Shown here piece after piece: positions 7,752 through 15,334 of a DNA stretch of 33,506 nucleotides (position 1 is its first letter; the number at the start of each line of letters is the position of its first letter). The DNA is from Betaproteobacteria bacterium (GTDB taxonomy: Bacteria; Pseudomonadota; Gammaproteobacteria; Burkholderiales; Rhodocyclaceae), in the NCBI GenBank assembly GCA_004295105.1, contig SHNC01000214.1, forward strand, positions 1-33,506. Direction: 5' to 3'. The notes beneath the pieces were generated by a model. That model did not search any database and had not been told where the DNA came from. It saw only the letters and a list, made by a program, of their open reading frames with translations. Both the position numbers and the translations under genes were made by a program.

Positions 7752-9830
7752 GTGCAGGTGGTGCGCAGCTTGCTCTTCGTGTTCATTGTGCTCGCGTCGC
7801 TGCCGGCCCTCGCCACGGCGCCGCGAGCCGAGGTGCGCGCAGACCACGTGCCCGACCGCGAATGCATCGACTGCCATCAGGCACAGGCAATGCAGTGGGC
7901 GGGCTCCAAGCACGACCGTGCGATGCAGGCTGCCACGCCGTCGACCGTCCTCGGCGATTTCAACGACTCCCTCTTCTCGGGCGCAGATCAACGCGCCCGT
8001 TTTTTTCGCCGTGACGGCGCCTTCATGGTGCGCACCGCAGGGCCGGACGGCAAGGAAGCCGACTTCCCCGTCAGCCATACCTTCGGCGTCTACCCGCTGC
8101 AACAGTATCTGCTGCCCCTGCCCGGCGGCCGGCTGCAGGCGCTGACGATTGCCTGGGATGCCCGCAAGCAGCGCTGGTTCTCGCTCTACCCCGAGGGTGG
8201 CATCGCCCCCGGCAGCAACCTGCACTGGAGCGGCCGATACCAGAACTGGAACCTGATGTGTGGCGAGTGCCATACGACGGCGTTCAACAAGCATTACGAC
8301 GACGAACGGGACAGCTATCGCACCACCTGGGCGGAGCCCAACGTGGGCTGCCAGGCGTGTCACGGCCCCGGCCGCGAACACGTGACGAGCGCAAGTCGCC
8401 TCGCCACGGCTCCGGCGTCCGGCAAGGGACCCTCCGCCGCATCTGAGCAACAAGCCACGCCCACGCCCAACCGGGCCCTTGGCCAGCCCCATGCCCAGGT
8501 CGACCAATGCGCGGCCTGCCATTCGCGCCGCACCCGCTTGCAGGAAACAGTCGTGCCGGGCACGCCCTTCCTCGACAATTTCGTGCCGGACAACCTGCGC
8601 GCCGAGCTGTACCACGCCGATGGCCAGCAATTGGAGGAGGTGTTCGAGTACGGCTCGTTCCGGCAGAGTCGCATGTATCAGGCCGGCGTCGGCTGCACCG
8701 ATTGCCATGAACCGCACGGCGGCAAGACACGCGCGAGCGGCAATGCGCTGTGCGTGTCCTGCCACAACACGACGCCCGACACCGCACGATTCGCCGGACT
8801 GAAGGCGAAGAACTATGACTCGCCGCAGCACCACTTCCACACCGCCGGCAATCCCGGCAGCGAGTGCGTGTCGTGCCACATGCCGAGCCGCAACTATATG
8901 GTGGTGCACGATCGCCGCGACCACGCGATCCGCATCCCGCGCCCCGACCTTACACGCCGCATCGGCACACCCAACGCCTGCCAGGCCTGCCATGCCGACC
9001 GCCCCGCCGACTGGGCCGAAGCAGCGATCATCCGGCATCACGGCGCGCGCAACGTGGCGGAACACTACGGCGAGATCCTAGCCGCCGCGCGCGCCGGTCA
9101 GCCCGGCAGCGATGCGAGGCTGGCGGCGCTGATCGACGACGGCCGGCAGCCCGCCATCGTGCGTGCCACCGCGATAGAGCAGCTCGCCGCCCTCGACACG
9201 CTTCCTCCCCCGGCCTCCGCGCTGCAGGACACCGACCCCGTGGTGCGGACGGCCGCCGCCGCGGCCTGGAGCGCCCGCACGGCGGACGAACGCCTCGCGC
9301 GCCTGCCCGCGCTGCTCGCCGATCCTGTGCGCGCGGTGCGCATCACCGCCCTGCGCGGTCTCGCCGACGTCGACGAGGGGCGACTGGCCGCCGACCTGCG
9401 ACCACGCTTCCGCAAGGCGCTCGAGGAATATCTCGAGGCCCAGCAGGCCATGGCCGACATGCCGAGCGGACAGTTGAACCTGGCCACCTTCCTCACGACC
9501 CGCGGGGACCGCGTACGCGCCGAACGTCACTACCGCATTGCGCTCGCACAGGATGGCTCGCTCAACGCCGCGCGTGTCGGCTATGCACGACTGCTCGTCT
9601 CCGGACGACGCCTCGACGATGCGGCGCAGATGCTGCGGGACGGGCTGTCGTCATCGCCGAACCCGGGCGAACTCCACTTCGCCCTCGGCCTGCTGGCAGG
9701 CCAGCGCCAGCAGTGGCAGGAAGCGGCCCGCGAGTTGCAGGCCGCGGCGGCGCTGCTGCCGGACGACATCCGCGTGCGTCGCAACCTCGACATCGTGCGG
9801 CAACGGCTGCAGGCCAACCCGGCAAGGTGA
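7752..9830 (+). CDS. Exported octaheme c-type cytochrome with HEAT/TPR-like C-terminus
   Basis: This 692-residue protein has an N-terminal signal peptide (cleaved near ALA-T) and eight CXXCH haem-binding motifs: CIDCH, CGECH, CQACH, CAACH, CTDCH, CVSCH, CVSCH and CQACH, spread over about residues 38-415. The remainder (about 440-690) is Ala/Leu/Arg-rich alpha-helical sequence, first HEAT-like (VRTAAAAAW, VRAVRITALRGLADV), then TPR-like. The N-terminal half resembles the cytochrome c554-related multihaem group, in which helical repeats mediate protein contacts. It is probably a periplasmic electron carrier or enzyme. GTG starts at 7752, 7758 and 7761 are all possible; GGAGAGG at 7746 best fits 7758, a two-residue difference. 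It follows the sulfatase closely. The redox partner and any link to sulfate-ester use are unknown. Confidence 0.9.
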   Translation: MQVVRSLLFVFIVLASLPALATAPRAEVRADHVPDRECIDCHQAQAMQWAGSKHDRAMQAATPSTVLGDFNDSLFSGADQRARFFRRDGAFMVRTAGPDGKEADFPVSHTFGVYPLQQYLLPLPGGRLQALTIAWDARKQRWFSLYPEGGIAPGSNLHWSGRYQNWNLMCGECHTTAFNKHYDDERDSYRTTWAEPNVGCQACHGPGREHVTSASRLATAPASGKGPSAASEQQATPTPNRALGQPHAQVDQCAACHSRRTRLQETVVPGTPFLDNFVPDNLRAELYHADGQQLEEVFEYGSFRQSRMYQAGVGCTDCHEPHGGKTRASGNALCVSCHNTTPDTARFAGLKAKNYDSPQHHFHTAGNPGSECVSCHMPSRNYMVVHDRRDHAIRIPRPDLTRRIGTPNACQACHADRPADWAEAAIIRHHGARNVAEHYGEILAAARAGQPGSDARLAALIDDGRQPAIVRATAIEQLAALDTLPPPASALQDTDPVVRTAAAAAWSARTADERLARLPALLADPVRAVRITALRGLADVDEGRLAADLRPRFRKALEEYLEAQQAMADMPSGQLNLATFLTTRGDRVRAERHYRIALAQDGSLNAARVGYARLLVSGRRLDDAAQMLRDGLSSSPNPGELHFALGLLAGQRQQWQEAARELQAAAALLPDDIRVRRNLDIVRQRLQANPAR

Positions 9831-9866
9831 GGTCCGCGCGATCCGGGCCGACGGAGCGGCGAGCGT

Positions 9867-10658
9867 TCAGCGTTTCAGATCGGCGGCCACCGCGCACGCC
9901 GTGGCTCGCAGATCGTCGAGGTGCGCCTCCACCACCTTGCCACGCAGCCCGTAGCGGCGGGGCCACACCAGGTTGATGCAGCCGAGCACGTTGCCGTCGG
10001 CAAGGATGGGGACCGCGATCGCGTCCAGGCCATCGTCGAATTCGCTGATGTCTTCTTCGGATCCGCCGAAAATCGCATCGCGTACTGCGTAACCCCGGCG
10101 TCGCGTCTCGTCGAGGATGGCTGGCAGCTCGCGTTTGAGGACGTGCGCGCTGCGCGCATTGTGGGGGGGATGCGCCCGATAGTGGGCCAGCGCCGACTCT
10201 CGCTCCACATCGGGACAGAACGCGAGCCATGCCCGTCCAGGCGCCGACAGGAAGAGATCGATGCGAAAGCCGATGCGGTAGCGCGGATTCATGGCCAGGC
10301 CTGACAGACGCCGGGAACTCTCCGCAAGTTCCATCATGTAGTCGTTGTAGATCAGCAGGTCGGACGGCCACAGTGCCTTGCGCTGGAGCGCGGCCAGATG
10401 CGGCGCGGCAATCTCGGCCAGCCGCAGCGCCCGTTCGGATGGCCTTTCATCGGACTGCAGCGACACGCCGCGCCGCCAGTGGCCATCGTAGATCGCCCGC
10501 CACGCCAGTCCGGCCTGTTCCAGCGTGTGCAGGATGCGCAGCAGCGTCGGTTTGGGCAGGCCGCTGGCCTCATGTAACTGCTGCAGCGAGCGCCCCTCGT
10601 GCTGGCGCAGAAGGCGCAGCACTTCGAGCCCGCGTTCGAGGGCGCGTATGGACTTCAT
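9867..10658 (-). CDS. IclR-family transcriptional regulator
   Basis: The 263-residue protein has an N-terminal winged helix-turn-helix (about 5-65; ALERGLEVLRLL, SLQQLHEASGLPKPTLLRILHTLEQAGL) followed by the IclR effector-binding domain (about 80-260, with the conserved late region AIAVPILADGNVLGCINLVW). IclR proteins bind small aromatic or carboxylic acids and act as repressors or activators. It converges on the sulfatase-cytochrome genes with a 36-bp gap and may act on the dyad at 5851-5871. ATG 10658 is preferred over a longer frame to 10730 because the HTH begins directly there and GGAG lies nine bases upstream. The family is secure, its target and ligand are not known. Confidence 0.92.
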   Translation of the reverse strand: MKSIRALERGLEVLRLLRQHEGRSLQQLHEASGLPKPTLLRILHTLEQAGLAWRAIYDGHWRRGVSLQSDERPSERALRLAEIAAPHLAALQRKALWPSDLLIYNDYMMELAESSRRLSGLAMNPRYRIGFRIDLFLSAPGRAWLAFCPDVERESALAHYRAHPPHNARSAHVLKRELPAILDETRRRGYAVRDAIFGGSEEDISEFDDGLDAIAVPILADGNVLGCINLVWPRRYGLRGKVVEAHLDDLRATACAVAADLKR

Positions 10659-10713
10659 TTCCGCAACTCCTGCAGCGGCGGGCAATGGCCCGCACTCGGA
10701 TGGGCTGTGGACG

Positions 10714-10748
10714 GAAAAGGGGACCCCCATCCTGCGAGTCCCCTTTTC
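10714..10748 (-). terminator. Intrinsic terminator of the pyrophosphatase gene
   Basis: A perfect 11-bp stem, GAAAAGGGGAC / GTCCCCTTTTC, encloses a 13-base loop and ends in TTTTC on the minus strand. It lies about 50 bp beyond the ppa stop. A second perfect 8-bp hairpin (GTTCGCCC-GA-GGGCGAAC, 10755-10772) lies between it and the ppa stop. Confidence 0.7.
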
Positions 10749-10799
10749 TGCTCGGTTCGCCCGAGGGCGAACGCGCGCGCCTGCTTGCCGCTCGCGCGC

Positions 10800-11327
10800 T
10801 TACTTCCTTGCGGCGGCGAGGCCGTTGACGATTTCCTGCTTCGCTTCCTCGACCGTCCCCCAGCCCAGGACCTTGACCCACTTGCCGGGCTCGAGATCCT
10901 TGTAGTGCTCGAAGAAATGCACCGTCTGCTTCATCAGCAGCTCGGGCAGGTCGTCGGTGGTCTGCACCTTGTCGTACAGCGGAGTCAGCTTGGATACCGG
11001 CACGGCGACGACCTTGGCATCGACGCCGCCATCGTCTTCCATCTTCAGCACGCCGACCGGGCGGCAACGGATCACGACGCCGGGGGCCAGCGGGAAGGGC
11101 GTCACGACCAGCACGTCCACCGGATCGCCGTCGCCGGCGATGGTGTGCGGCACGTAGCCGTAGTTGAGCGGATAGCGCATCGAAGTGCCCATGAAGCGGT
11201 CTACGAAGACCGCACCGCTGTCCTTGTCCACTTCGAACTTGATCGGATCGCCCTGCGCGGAGATCTCGATGATGACGTTGATGTCGTTCGGCACGTCCTT
11301 GCCGGCACTGACCAGATCAAAACCCAT
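10800..11327 (-). CDS. ppa: Inorganic pyrophosphatase (family I)
   Basis: The 175-residue cytosolic enzyme hydrolyses pyrophosphate to two phosphates, pulling biosynthetic reactions forward. The family I signature DGDPVD is at 66-71 and supplies the Mg2+-binding aspartates. The preceding conserved [10 protein letters not shown] is at 51-60, and PLYDKV and HYKDLE carry further active-site residues. Length matches bacterial hexameric PPases (about 175). The ATG has GGGAGGG just upstream and a good -10 (TATAAT) 28 bp before it. It is transcribed alone, between its own promoter and terminator. Confidence 0.97.
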   Translation of the reverse strand: MGFDLVSAGKDVPNDINVIIEISAQGDPIKFEVDKDSGAVFVDRFMGTSMRYPLNYGYVPHTIAGDGDPVDVLVVTPFPLAPGVVIRCRPVGVLKMEDDGGVDAKVVAVPVSKLTPLYDKVQTTDDLPELLMKQTVHFFEHYKDLEPGKWVKVLGWGTVEEAKQEIVNGLAAARK

Positions 11328-11355
11328 GGTTCCCTCCCGTGGAAAAAGTGCGCGA

Positions 11356-11361
11356 ATTATA
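11356..11361 (-). promoter_or_regulatory. -10 element of the ppa promoter
   Basis: A perfect TATAAT on the minus strand lies 28 bp upstream of the ppa ATG, predicting a leader of about 22 nt. No good -35 is visible at 16-18 bp, which suggests an upstream activator or an extended contact. Confidence 0.5.
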
Positions 11362-11479
11362 GGGGAAAATCCCTATGCCGAATGCGGTCGATACGGCCAG
11401 CCGGAGCAGCCGCCGCGTGGAAGTTCCTCGTGGAGTGTCCAGGCGCTTACCGGCCGGCCGCGAAATGCCCGCGGCAGGA

Positions 11480-11689
11480 TCAGGCCGGGGCATCGAAGCC
11501 GGCACCCTCGACGGCGGCACGCATCGAGTCGACCGTCACCTTGCCAGGATCGAAGCGCACGCGGGCTTCGGCCGCTTCCAGCGACACCTGTGCGTCCTCG
11601 ACCCCCGTCAGGCCCTTCAACACGCCGGTTACGCTGCGTACGCAGCCTCCGCAAGTCATGCCCTGCACCTTGATCGTTACTTCGTCCAT
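11480..11689 (-). CDS. CopZ-like copper chaperone (HMA domain)
   Basis: The 69-residue protein is a single heavy-metal-associated domain with the Cu(I)-binding motif GMTCGGC near residues 10-16 and the usual beta-alpha-beta-beta-alpha-beta pattern. Such chaperones carry Cu(I) through the cytosol to the ATPase encoded next door. It starts 47 bp after the CopA stop and is likely cotranscribed. Two consecutive ATGs (11692 and 11689) are possible; a GAGGAG site lies four and seven bases upstream respectively, so the second is preferred. Confidence 0.9.
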   Translation of the reverse strand: MDEVTIKVQGMTCGGCVRSVTGVLKGLTGVEDAQVSLEAAEARVRFDPGKVTVDSMRAAVEGAGFDAPA

Positions 11690-11736
11690 CATCCTGCTCC
11701 TCGAGAAATCAACCACAGCTCGCCCGTCGGCGCCGC

Positions 11737-13983
11737 TCATCGGCCCGGCCGCCAGCGCTTCAGCAGCAGCGAATTGCTCACTACCGAAACCGAACTCATC
11801 GCCATCGCCGCCCCCGCGATCACCGGATTCAGCATGCCGGCCGCTGCCAGCGGAATGCCGAGCACGTTGTATACGAAGGCGAAGAACAGATTCTGGCGGA
11901 TCTTGGACAGCGTCGCCCGCGACAGGTCGATCGCATCGGCCACGCCATGCAGGCTGTTGCGCACCAGCGTGATGTCCGCGGCCTCCACCGCGACGTCGGC
12001 ACCGACGCCGATCGCGAACGACACATCGGCCGCGGCGAGCGCCGGCGCATCGTTGATGCCGTCCCCCGCCATGCCGACACGCTCGCCCGCAGCGGCGAGC
12101 GACTTCACCGCGGCAGCCTTGTCGCCCGGCAGCACGCCGGCACGCCAGTCGCCGATGCCGGTCTCGCGCGCGATCGCGGCCGCGGTGGCCGGATGGTCGC
12201 CAGTGAGCATCACCACTCGCAGGCCCTTGGCCTGAAGCCGTGCCACAGCGGCCGCGGAATCCGCGCGCACACGGTCCGCGACGCCGATCAGCCCGGCCAG
12301 GCGCCCGTCGCACGCTACCGCGACGAGGGTATGTCCGGCCGCAGCCAGTTCGGCCAAGAGGGGCTGTGGCACGGCCGCACCGCGGCTGGCGACGAATTCG
12401 GGCGAGCCGAGCACGACCTCCGCCCAGCCTCCGACCCTGCGCACCCGCCCTTCGACGCCCTTGCCGCCGATCGCCCGGACGCTGTCGGTGTCGGCCGGCG
12501 CCGCGCCGGCCTCCCGGGCCGCCGCGACCACCGCTGCGGCGATGGGGTGCCCGCTGCTCTGCTCGAGTGCGGCGGCGATGGCCAGCACGTCGTCACGCGT
12601 CCAGCCGTCGACGGCGCGCACTTCAGTGACGGCGGGCTGTCCTTCGGTAAGCGTGCCGGTCTTGTCCACCGCCAGCACCCGAATGCGCTCGGCCAATTCC
12701 AGTGCCTCGGCGTTCTTCACCAGCATGCCGGCACGCGCCCCCTGCCCGGTACCGACCATGATCGCGGTGGGCGTGGCCAGACCGAGCGCGCACGGACAGG
12801 CGATCACCAGCACCGCCACCGCGTTGATCAATGCCTGCTGGAAGTCGCCGCTCCATAACCACCAGGCGGCGAACGTGACGAAGGCGACGACGACCACCGC
12901 CGGCACGAACACCGCCGCGATGCGGTCCGCCATGCGCTGTACCGGCGCTTTCGAGCCCTGCGCCTGCTCGACCAGACGGATGATGCCGGCCAGCATGGTG
13001 CTCGCGCCGACACCGGTGGCACGACAGCGCAGGACGCCCTCGCCATTGATCGTGGCCGCGAAGACGGTGTCGCCAGCGCGCTTGTCGACCGGCAGGCTCT
13101 CGCCGGTCAGCATGGACTCGTTCAGGGCCGAGGCACCATTCTCGATCAGCCCATCGACCGGGACCGCGTCCCCCGGACGCAGCAGGAAGGCGTCGCCGGG
13201 TCGCAGGGACTCGACCGGCACCTCGACCACCTCGCCGTCCCGTTCGATGCGCGCCATCCGCGGCTGCAGCCGCAGCAAAGCGTCGATGGCCGCGGTGGTG
13301 CGGGCCTTGGCCCGGGCTTCGAGCAGCTTGCCGAGCAGGATCAGCGTGATGATCATCGCCGAAGCCTCGAAATACACGTGCAGGTCGTGGCGGTCGGCGA
13401 GAGTCACCACCAGGCTGTAGAAATAGGCCATGCTGGTACCGAGCGCCACCAGCACGTCCATATTGGCACTGCCGCCGCGCAGCGAGGCCCATCCCCCGCG
13501 GTAGAAGCGTGCGCCGATCCAGAACTGCACCGGGGTGGCCAGCACGAGCTGCAGCCAGCGCGGCACCAAGTCGTGCTGGCCCTCGGCCATCGGCCACAGC
13601 CCGAACATCGCCGGCATCTGCGCGGCGAGCGGCAGCGTCAGCAGCGCTGCGATCCAGAAGTGGCGCAACTCGAGCCGCCACTCGGCCTCGTGGCGCGCCC
13701 GCGTCTGCTCACGCTGCAGCGCACCGGTCTCCGCTGCCGCGAAGCCGGCGCGCTCGACCGCCGCCTTGGCGGCTTCGATCGTCAGCGTGCCGGGCGTGAA
13801 GTGGAGCGTCGCCCGCTCGGTCGCAAGATTGACGCTCGCCTGCACGCCGGGCAGGCGGTTGAGCACCTTCTCCAGGCGAGTGGCGCACGCGGCACAGGTC
13901 ATGCCCGAAATGGCGAGTTCCAGCGCGTCCGGCCGGCCCTCCGGCACGGCCGGCTCAGGCTTCTCGAGGGTGATCTCTGACAT
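11737..13983 (-). CDS. copA: Cu(I)-exporting P1B-type ATPase
   Basis: The 748-residue inner-membrane pump expels Cu(I) from the cytosol. One N-terminal HMA domain (GMTCAAC, C30 and C33) is followed by eight membrane segments, TGES at 293, the CPC metal-binding motif at 396-398, phosphorylated D440 in DKTGTLTEG, the nucleotide-domain SGHP motif, TGDHP and GDGINDAP. The last two membrane helices carry YN (FVYNVLG) and MSSVSVVSNS, the P1B-1 signature of Cu(I) transport. The ATG 13983 has an AGAGGAAGG site. The ORF extends further upstream, but that part overlaps the divergent regulator and its operator. Its promoter is of the MerR-controlled type (14018-14048). It sits upstream of the chaperone gene and is distinct from the oxidase-assembly pump CcoI at 27.2-29.7 kb. 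Confidence 0.96.
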   Translation of the reverse strand: MSEITLEKPEPAVPEGRPDALELAISGMTCAACATRLEKVLNRLPGVQASVNLATERATLHFTPGTLTIEAAKAAVERAGFAAAETGALQREQTRARHEAEWRLELRHFWIAALLTLPLAAQMPAMFGLWPMAEGQHDLVPRWLQLVLATPVQFWIGARFYRGGWASLRGGSANMDVLVALGTSMAYFYSLVVTLADRHDLHVYFEASAMIITLILLGKLLEARAKARTTAAIDALLRLQPRMARIERDGEVVEVPVESLRPGDAFLLRPGDAVPVDGLIENGASALNESMLTGESLPVDKRAGDTVFAATINGEGVLRCRATGVGASTMLAGIIRLVEQAQGSKAPVQRMADRIAAVFVPAVVVVAFVTFAAWWLWSGDFQQALINAVAVLVIACPCALGLATPTAIMVGTGQGARAGMLVKNAEALELAERIRVLAVDKTGTLTEGQPAVTEVRAVDGWTRDDVLAIAAALEQSSGHPIAAAVVAAAREAGAAPADTDSVRAIGGKGVEGRVRRVGGWAEVVLGSPEFVASRGAAVPQPLLAELAAAGHTLVAVACDGRLAGLIGVADRVRADSAAAVARLQAKGLRVVMLTGDHPATAAAIARETGIGDWRAGVLPGDKAAAVKSLAAAGERVGMAGDGINDAPALAAADVSFAIGVGADVAVEAADITLVRNSLHGVADAIDLSRATLSKIRQNLFFAFVYNVLGIPLAAAGMLNPVIAGAAMAMSSVSVVSNSLLLKRWRPGR

Positions 13984-14017
13984 GCCTTCCTCTTGATTAG
14001 CTTCATCGTGAGGCGCA

Positions 14018-14048
14018 GTGTAAACGCCGTACCTGCGTACGGAGTCAA
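14018..14048 (-). promoter_or_regulatory. MerR-type metal-responsive promoter of copA with 19-bp spacer
   Basis: On the minus strand, -35 TTGACT (14043-14048) and -10 TTACAC (14018-14023) are 19 bp apart, the over-long spacing typical of promoters twisted open by MerR-family activators. The spacer carries a perfect dyad CCGTAC-GCAG-GTACGG (14027-14042), the expected regulator site. It lies between copA and the divergent MerR-type gene, whose ribosome site overlaps the operator edge. Confidence 0.85.
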
Positions 14049-14052
14049 CCCC

Positions 14053-14493
14053 ATGGACCTCAAGAAGTCGCCCGAACTCGATCAGGCCGAGGCAACGCCC
14101 GTTCAGCTCACCATCGGTGCCCTCGCAAAGGCTGCCGACGTCAGCGTGGAGACGATACGGTATTACCAGCGCCGCGGGCTGCTGCGCGAACCGACCCAGA
14201 CCCGCGGCGCCTACCGCGTCTATGGCGACGCCGAACTCGCGAGGCTGCGTGCCATTCGCCGCGCGCAACAGCTTGGCTTCTCGCTCGACGAAATCGAAGG
14301 CCTGCTGGTGCTCCACGAGGAGCGCGACCGCAGCCGAGCGCGCGAGGCGGCGCAGGCGAAGATCGTGCTCATCGACTCCCGCATCCGGCACTTGCAGGAG
14401 ATGCGTGCCGCACTGGCCGAACTCGTGCATTGCTGCGAAAAGGCCGAAGCGGCTGCTCCCTGCCCCATCCTGCGGGCGCTGTCCCGCGACTGA
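14053..14493 (+). CDS. MerR-family metal-responsive regulator (CueR/MerR-like)
   Basis: The 146-residue protein has a MerR winged helix-turn-helix (about 20-88; IGALAKAADVSVETIRYYQRRGLL), a dimerisation coiled coil (about 95-125) and a C-terminal metal-binding loop with C127, C128 and C137. By its divergent position and the 19-bp-spacer promoter it should activate copA in response to metal. The C128-x8-C137 spacing is that of MerR and ZntR rather than the x7 of E. coli CueR. The third sensor cysteine (C82 of MerR, C79 of ZntR) appears absent, as in CueR. Cu(I) is therefore likely by context but not proved by the ligand set. ATG 14053, with GGAG eight bases upstream, is preferred to an upstream start at 13993 that would cross the operator. 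Confidence 0.9.
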   Translation: MDLKKSPELDQAEATPVQLTIGALAKAADVSVETIRYYQRRGLLREPTQTRGAYRVYGDAELARLRAIRRAQQLGFSLDEIEGLLVLHEERDRSRAREAAQAKIVLIDSRIRHLQEMRAALAELVHCCEKAEAAAPCPILRALSRD

Positions 14494-14538
14494 CGCGCAC
14501 GGGCGCGAGGTGCGTCAGCGCTCCCTCGCCGCCACGCG

Positions 14539-15249
14539 TCATACGGCGCAGACCACGCCGCTCCAGAGGTCACCGCCGAGCGAGGGCGCGTGGTACAGCC
14601 CGAACAGGCCGAAGCCCAGCACCAGCAAGCCCGACGCGAAACGCACCTTGCGGTTCCGGGTGAAATCGCGGAAGCGCTTGAACAACATCCCCGCCAGCAA
14701 CAGGTTGGGCAGCGTGCCGAGACCGAAGGCGAGCATCAGTCCCGCACCCCGCACTCCCGATCCGGTGACGAGTGCCGTGGCCAGGATGGAATACGTCAGC
14801 CCGCAGGGAATGAACCCCCACAACAGGCCGAGCGGCAGCGCCTGACGCACCGAGCGCGCCGGCAGGAAGCGGCGCGTGGCAGGCTGAATGCGCCGCCACA
14901 GCAGGTGGCCGGCACGTTCGATCGGCGTCAGCAGGCGGGTGAAACCGGTCAGGTAGAGGCCGAGCGCGACCAGCATCAGATTGGCGAGCACGTAGAGCGT
15001 CATCTGCACCGGCAGCATGCCGTCGTACACCATGCCGACCGACCCGAGCGCGCCGACGACACCGCCGATGGCGCTGTAAGTGGTGATGCGGCCCAGGTTG
15101 TAGGCCAGGTGCAGCGGCCACTGCGGCTTGCCGCCGGGCGTGCTGACCTGCACGGTGAGCGCGCCGACGATACCCCCGCACATCGACACGCAGTGCGTGC
15201 CGCCGAGCAGGCCGATCAGGAAGACGGCGAGATAGCCGGTTTCAGGCAT
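14539..15249 (-). CDS. TauE/SafE-like (DsbD-related) membrane protein
   Basis: The 236-residue protein has six or so membrane helices and two cysteine motifs typical of the SafE/DsbD-like membrane family: GTHCVSMCGG near residue 20 and WGFIPCGLTYS near residue 145. Homologues commonly sit beside copper ATPases and cbb3-oxidase assembly genes in proteobacteria and are thought to aid copper or redox handling; the name sulfite exporter is inherited and unlikely to be literal. It converges with the MerR-type gene (45-bp gap) and follows hemN on the same strand after 85 bp. Function here is inference. Confidence 0.82.
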   Translation of the reverse strand: MPETGYLAVFLIGLLGGTHCVSMCGGIVGALTVQVSTPGGKPQWPLHLAYNLGRITTYSAIGGVVGALGSVGMVYDGMLPVQMTLYVLANLMLVALGLYLTGFTRLLTPIERAGHLLWRRIQPATRRFLPARSVRQALPLGLLWGFIPCGLTYSILATALVTGSGVRGAGLMLAFGLGTLPNLLLAGMLFKRFRDFTRNRKVRFASGLLVLGFGLFGLYHAPSLGGDLWSGVVCAV

Positions 15250-15334
15250 GGTCGATCAACGCGAAGAACGGAGCGGCGCGAACGCCGCAGGCTACGGAGG
15301 CGTCATTCTACGCCGCGGCGCAACATCGCGCCGT

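Noticed and set aside
7744-8145. Alternative frame starting at ATG 7744 over the cytochrome start
   Set aside because: It lacks a signal peptide and haem motifs and is out of frame with the CXXCH-containing protein; a shadow.
15247-15256. An FNR half-site-like ATCAA at the start of the TauE/SafE-like gene
   Set aside because: Only one half is present and it overlaps the start codon region.
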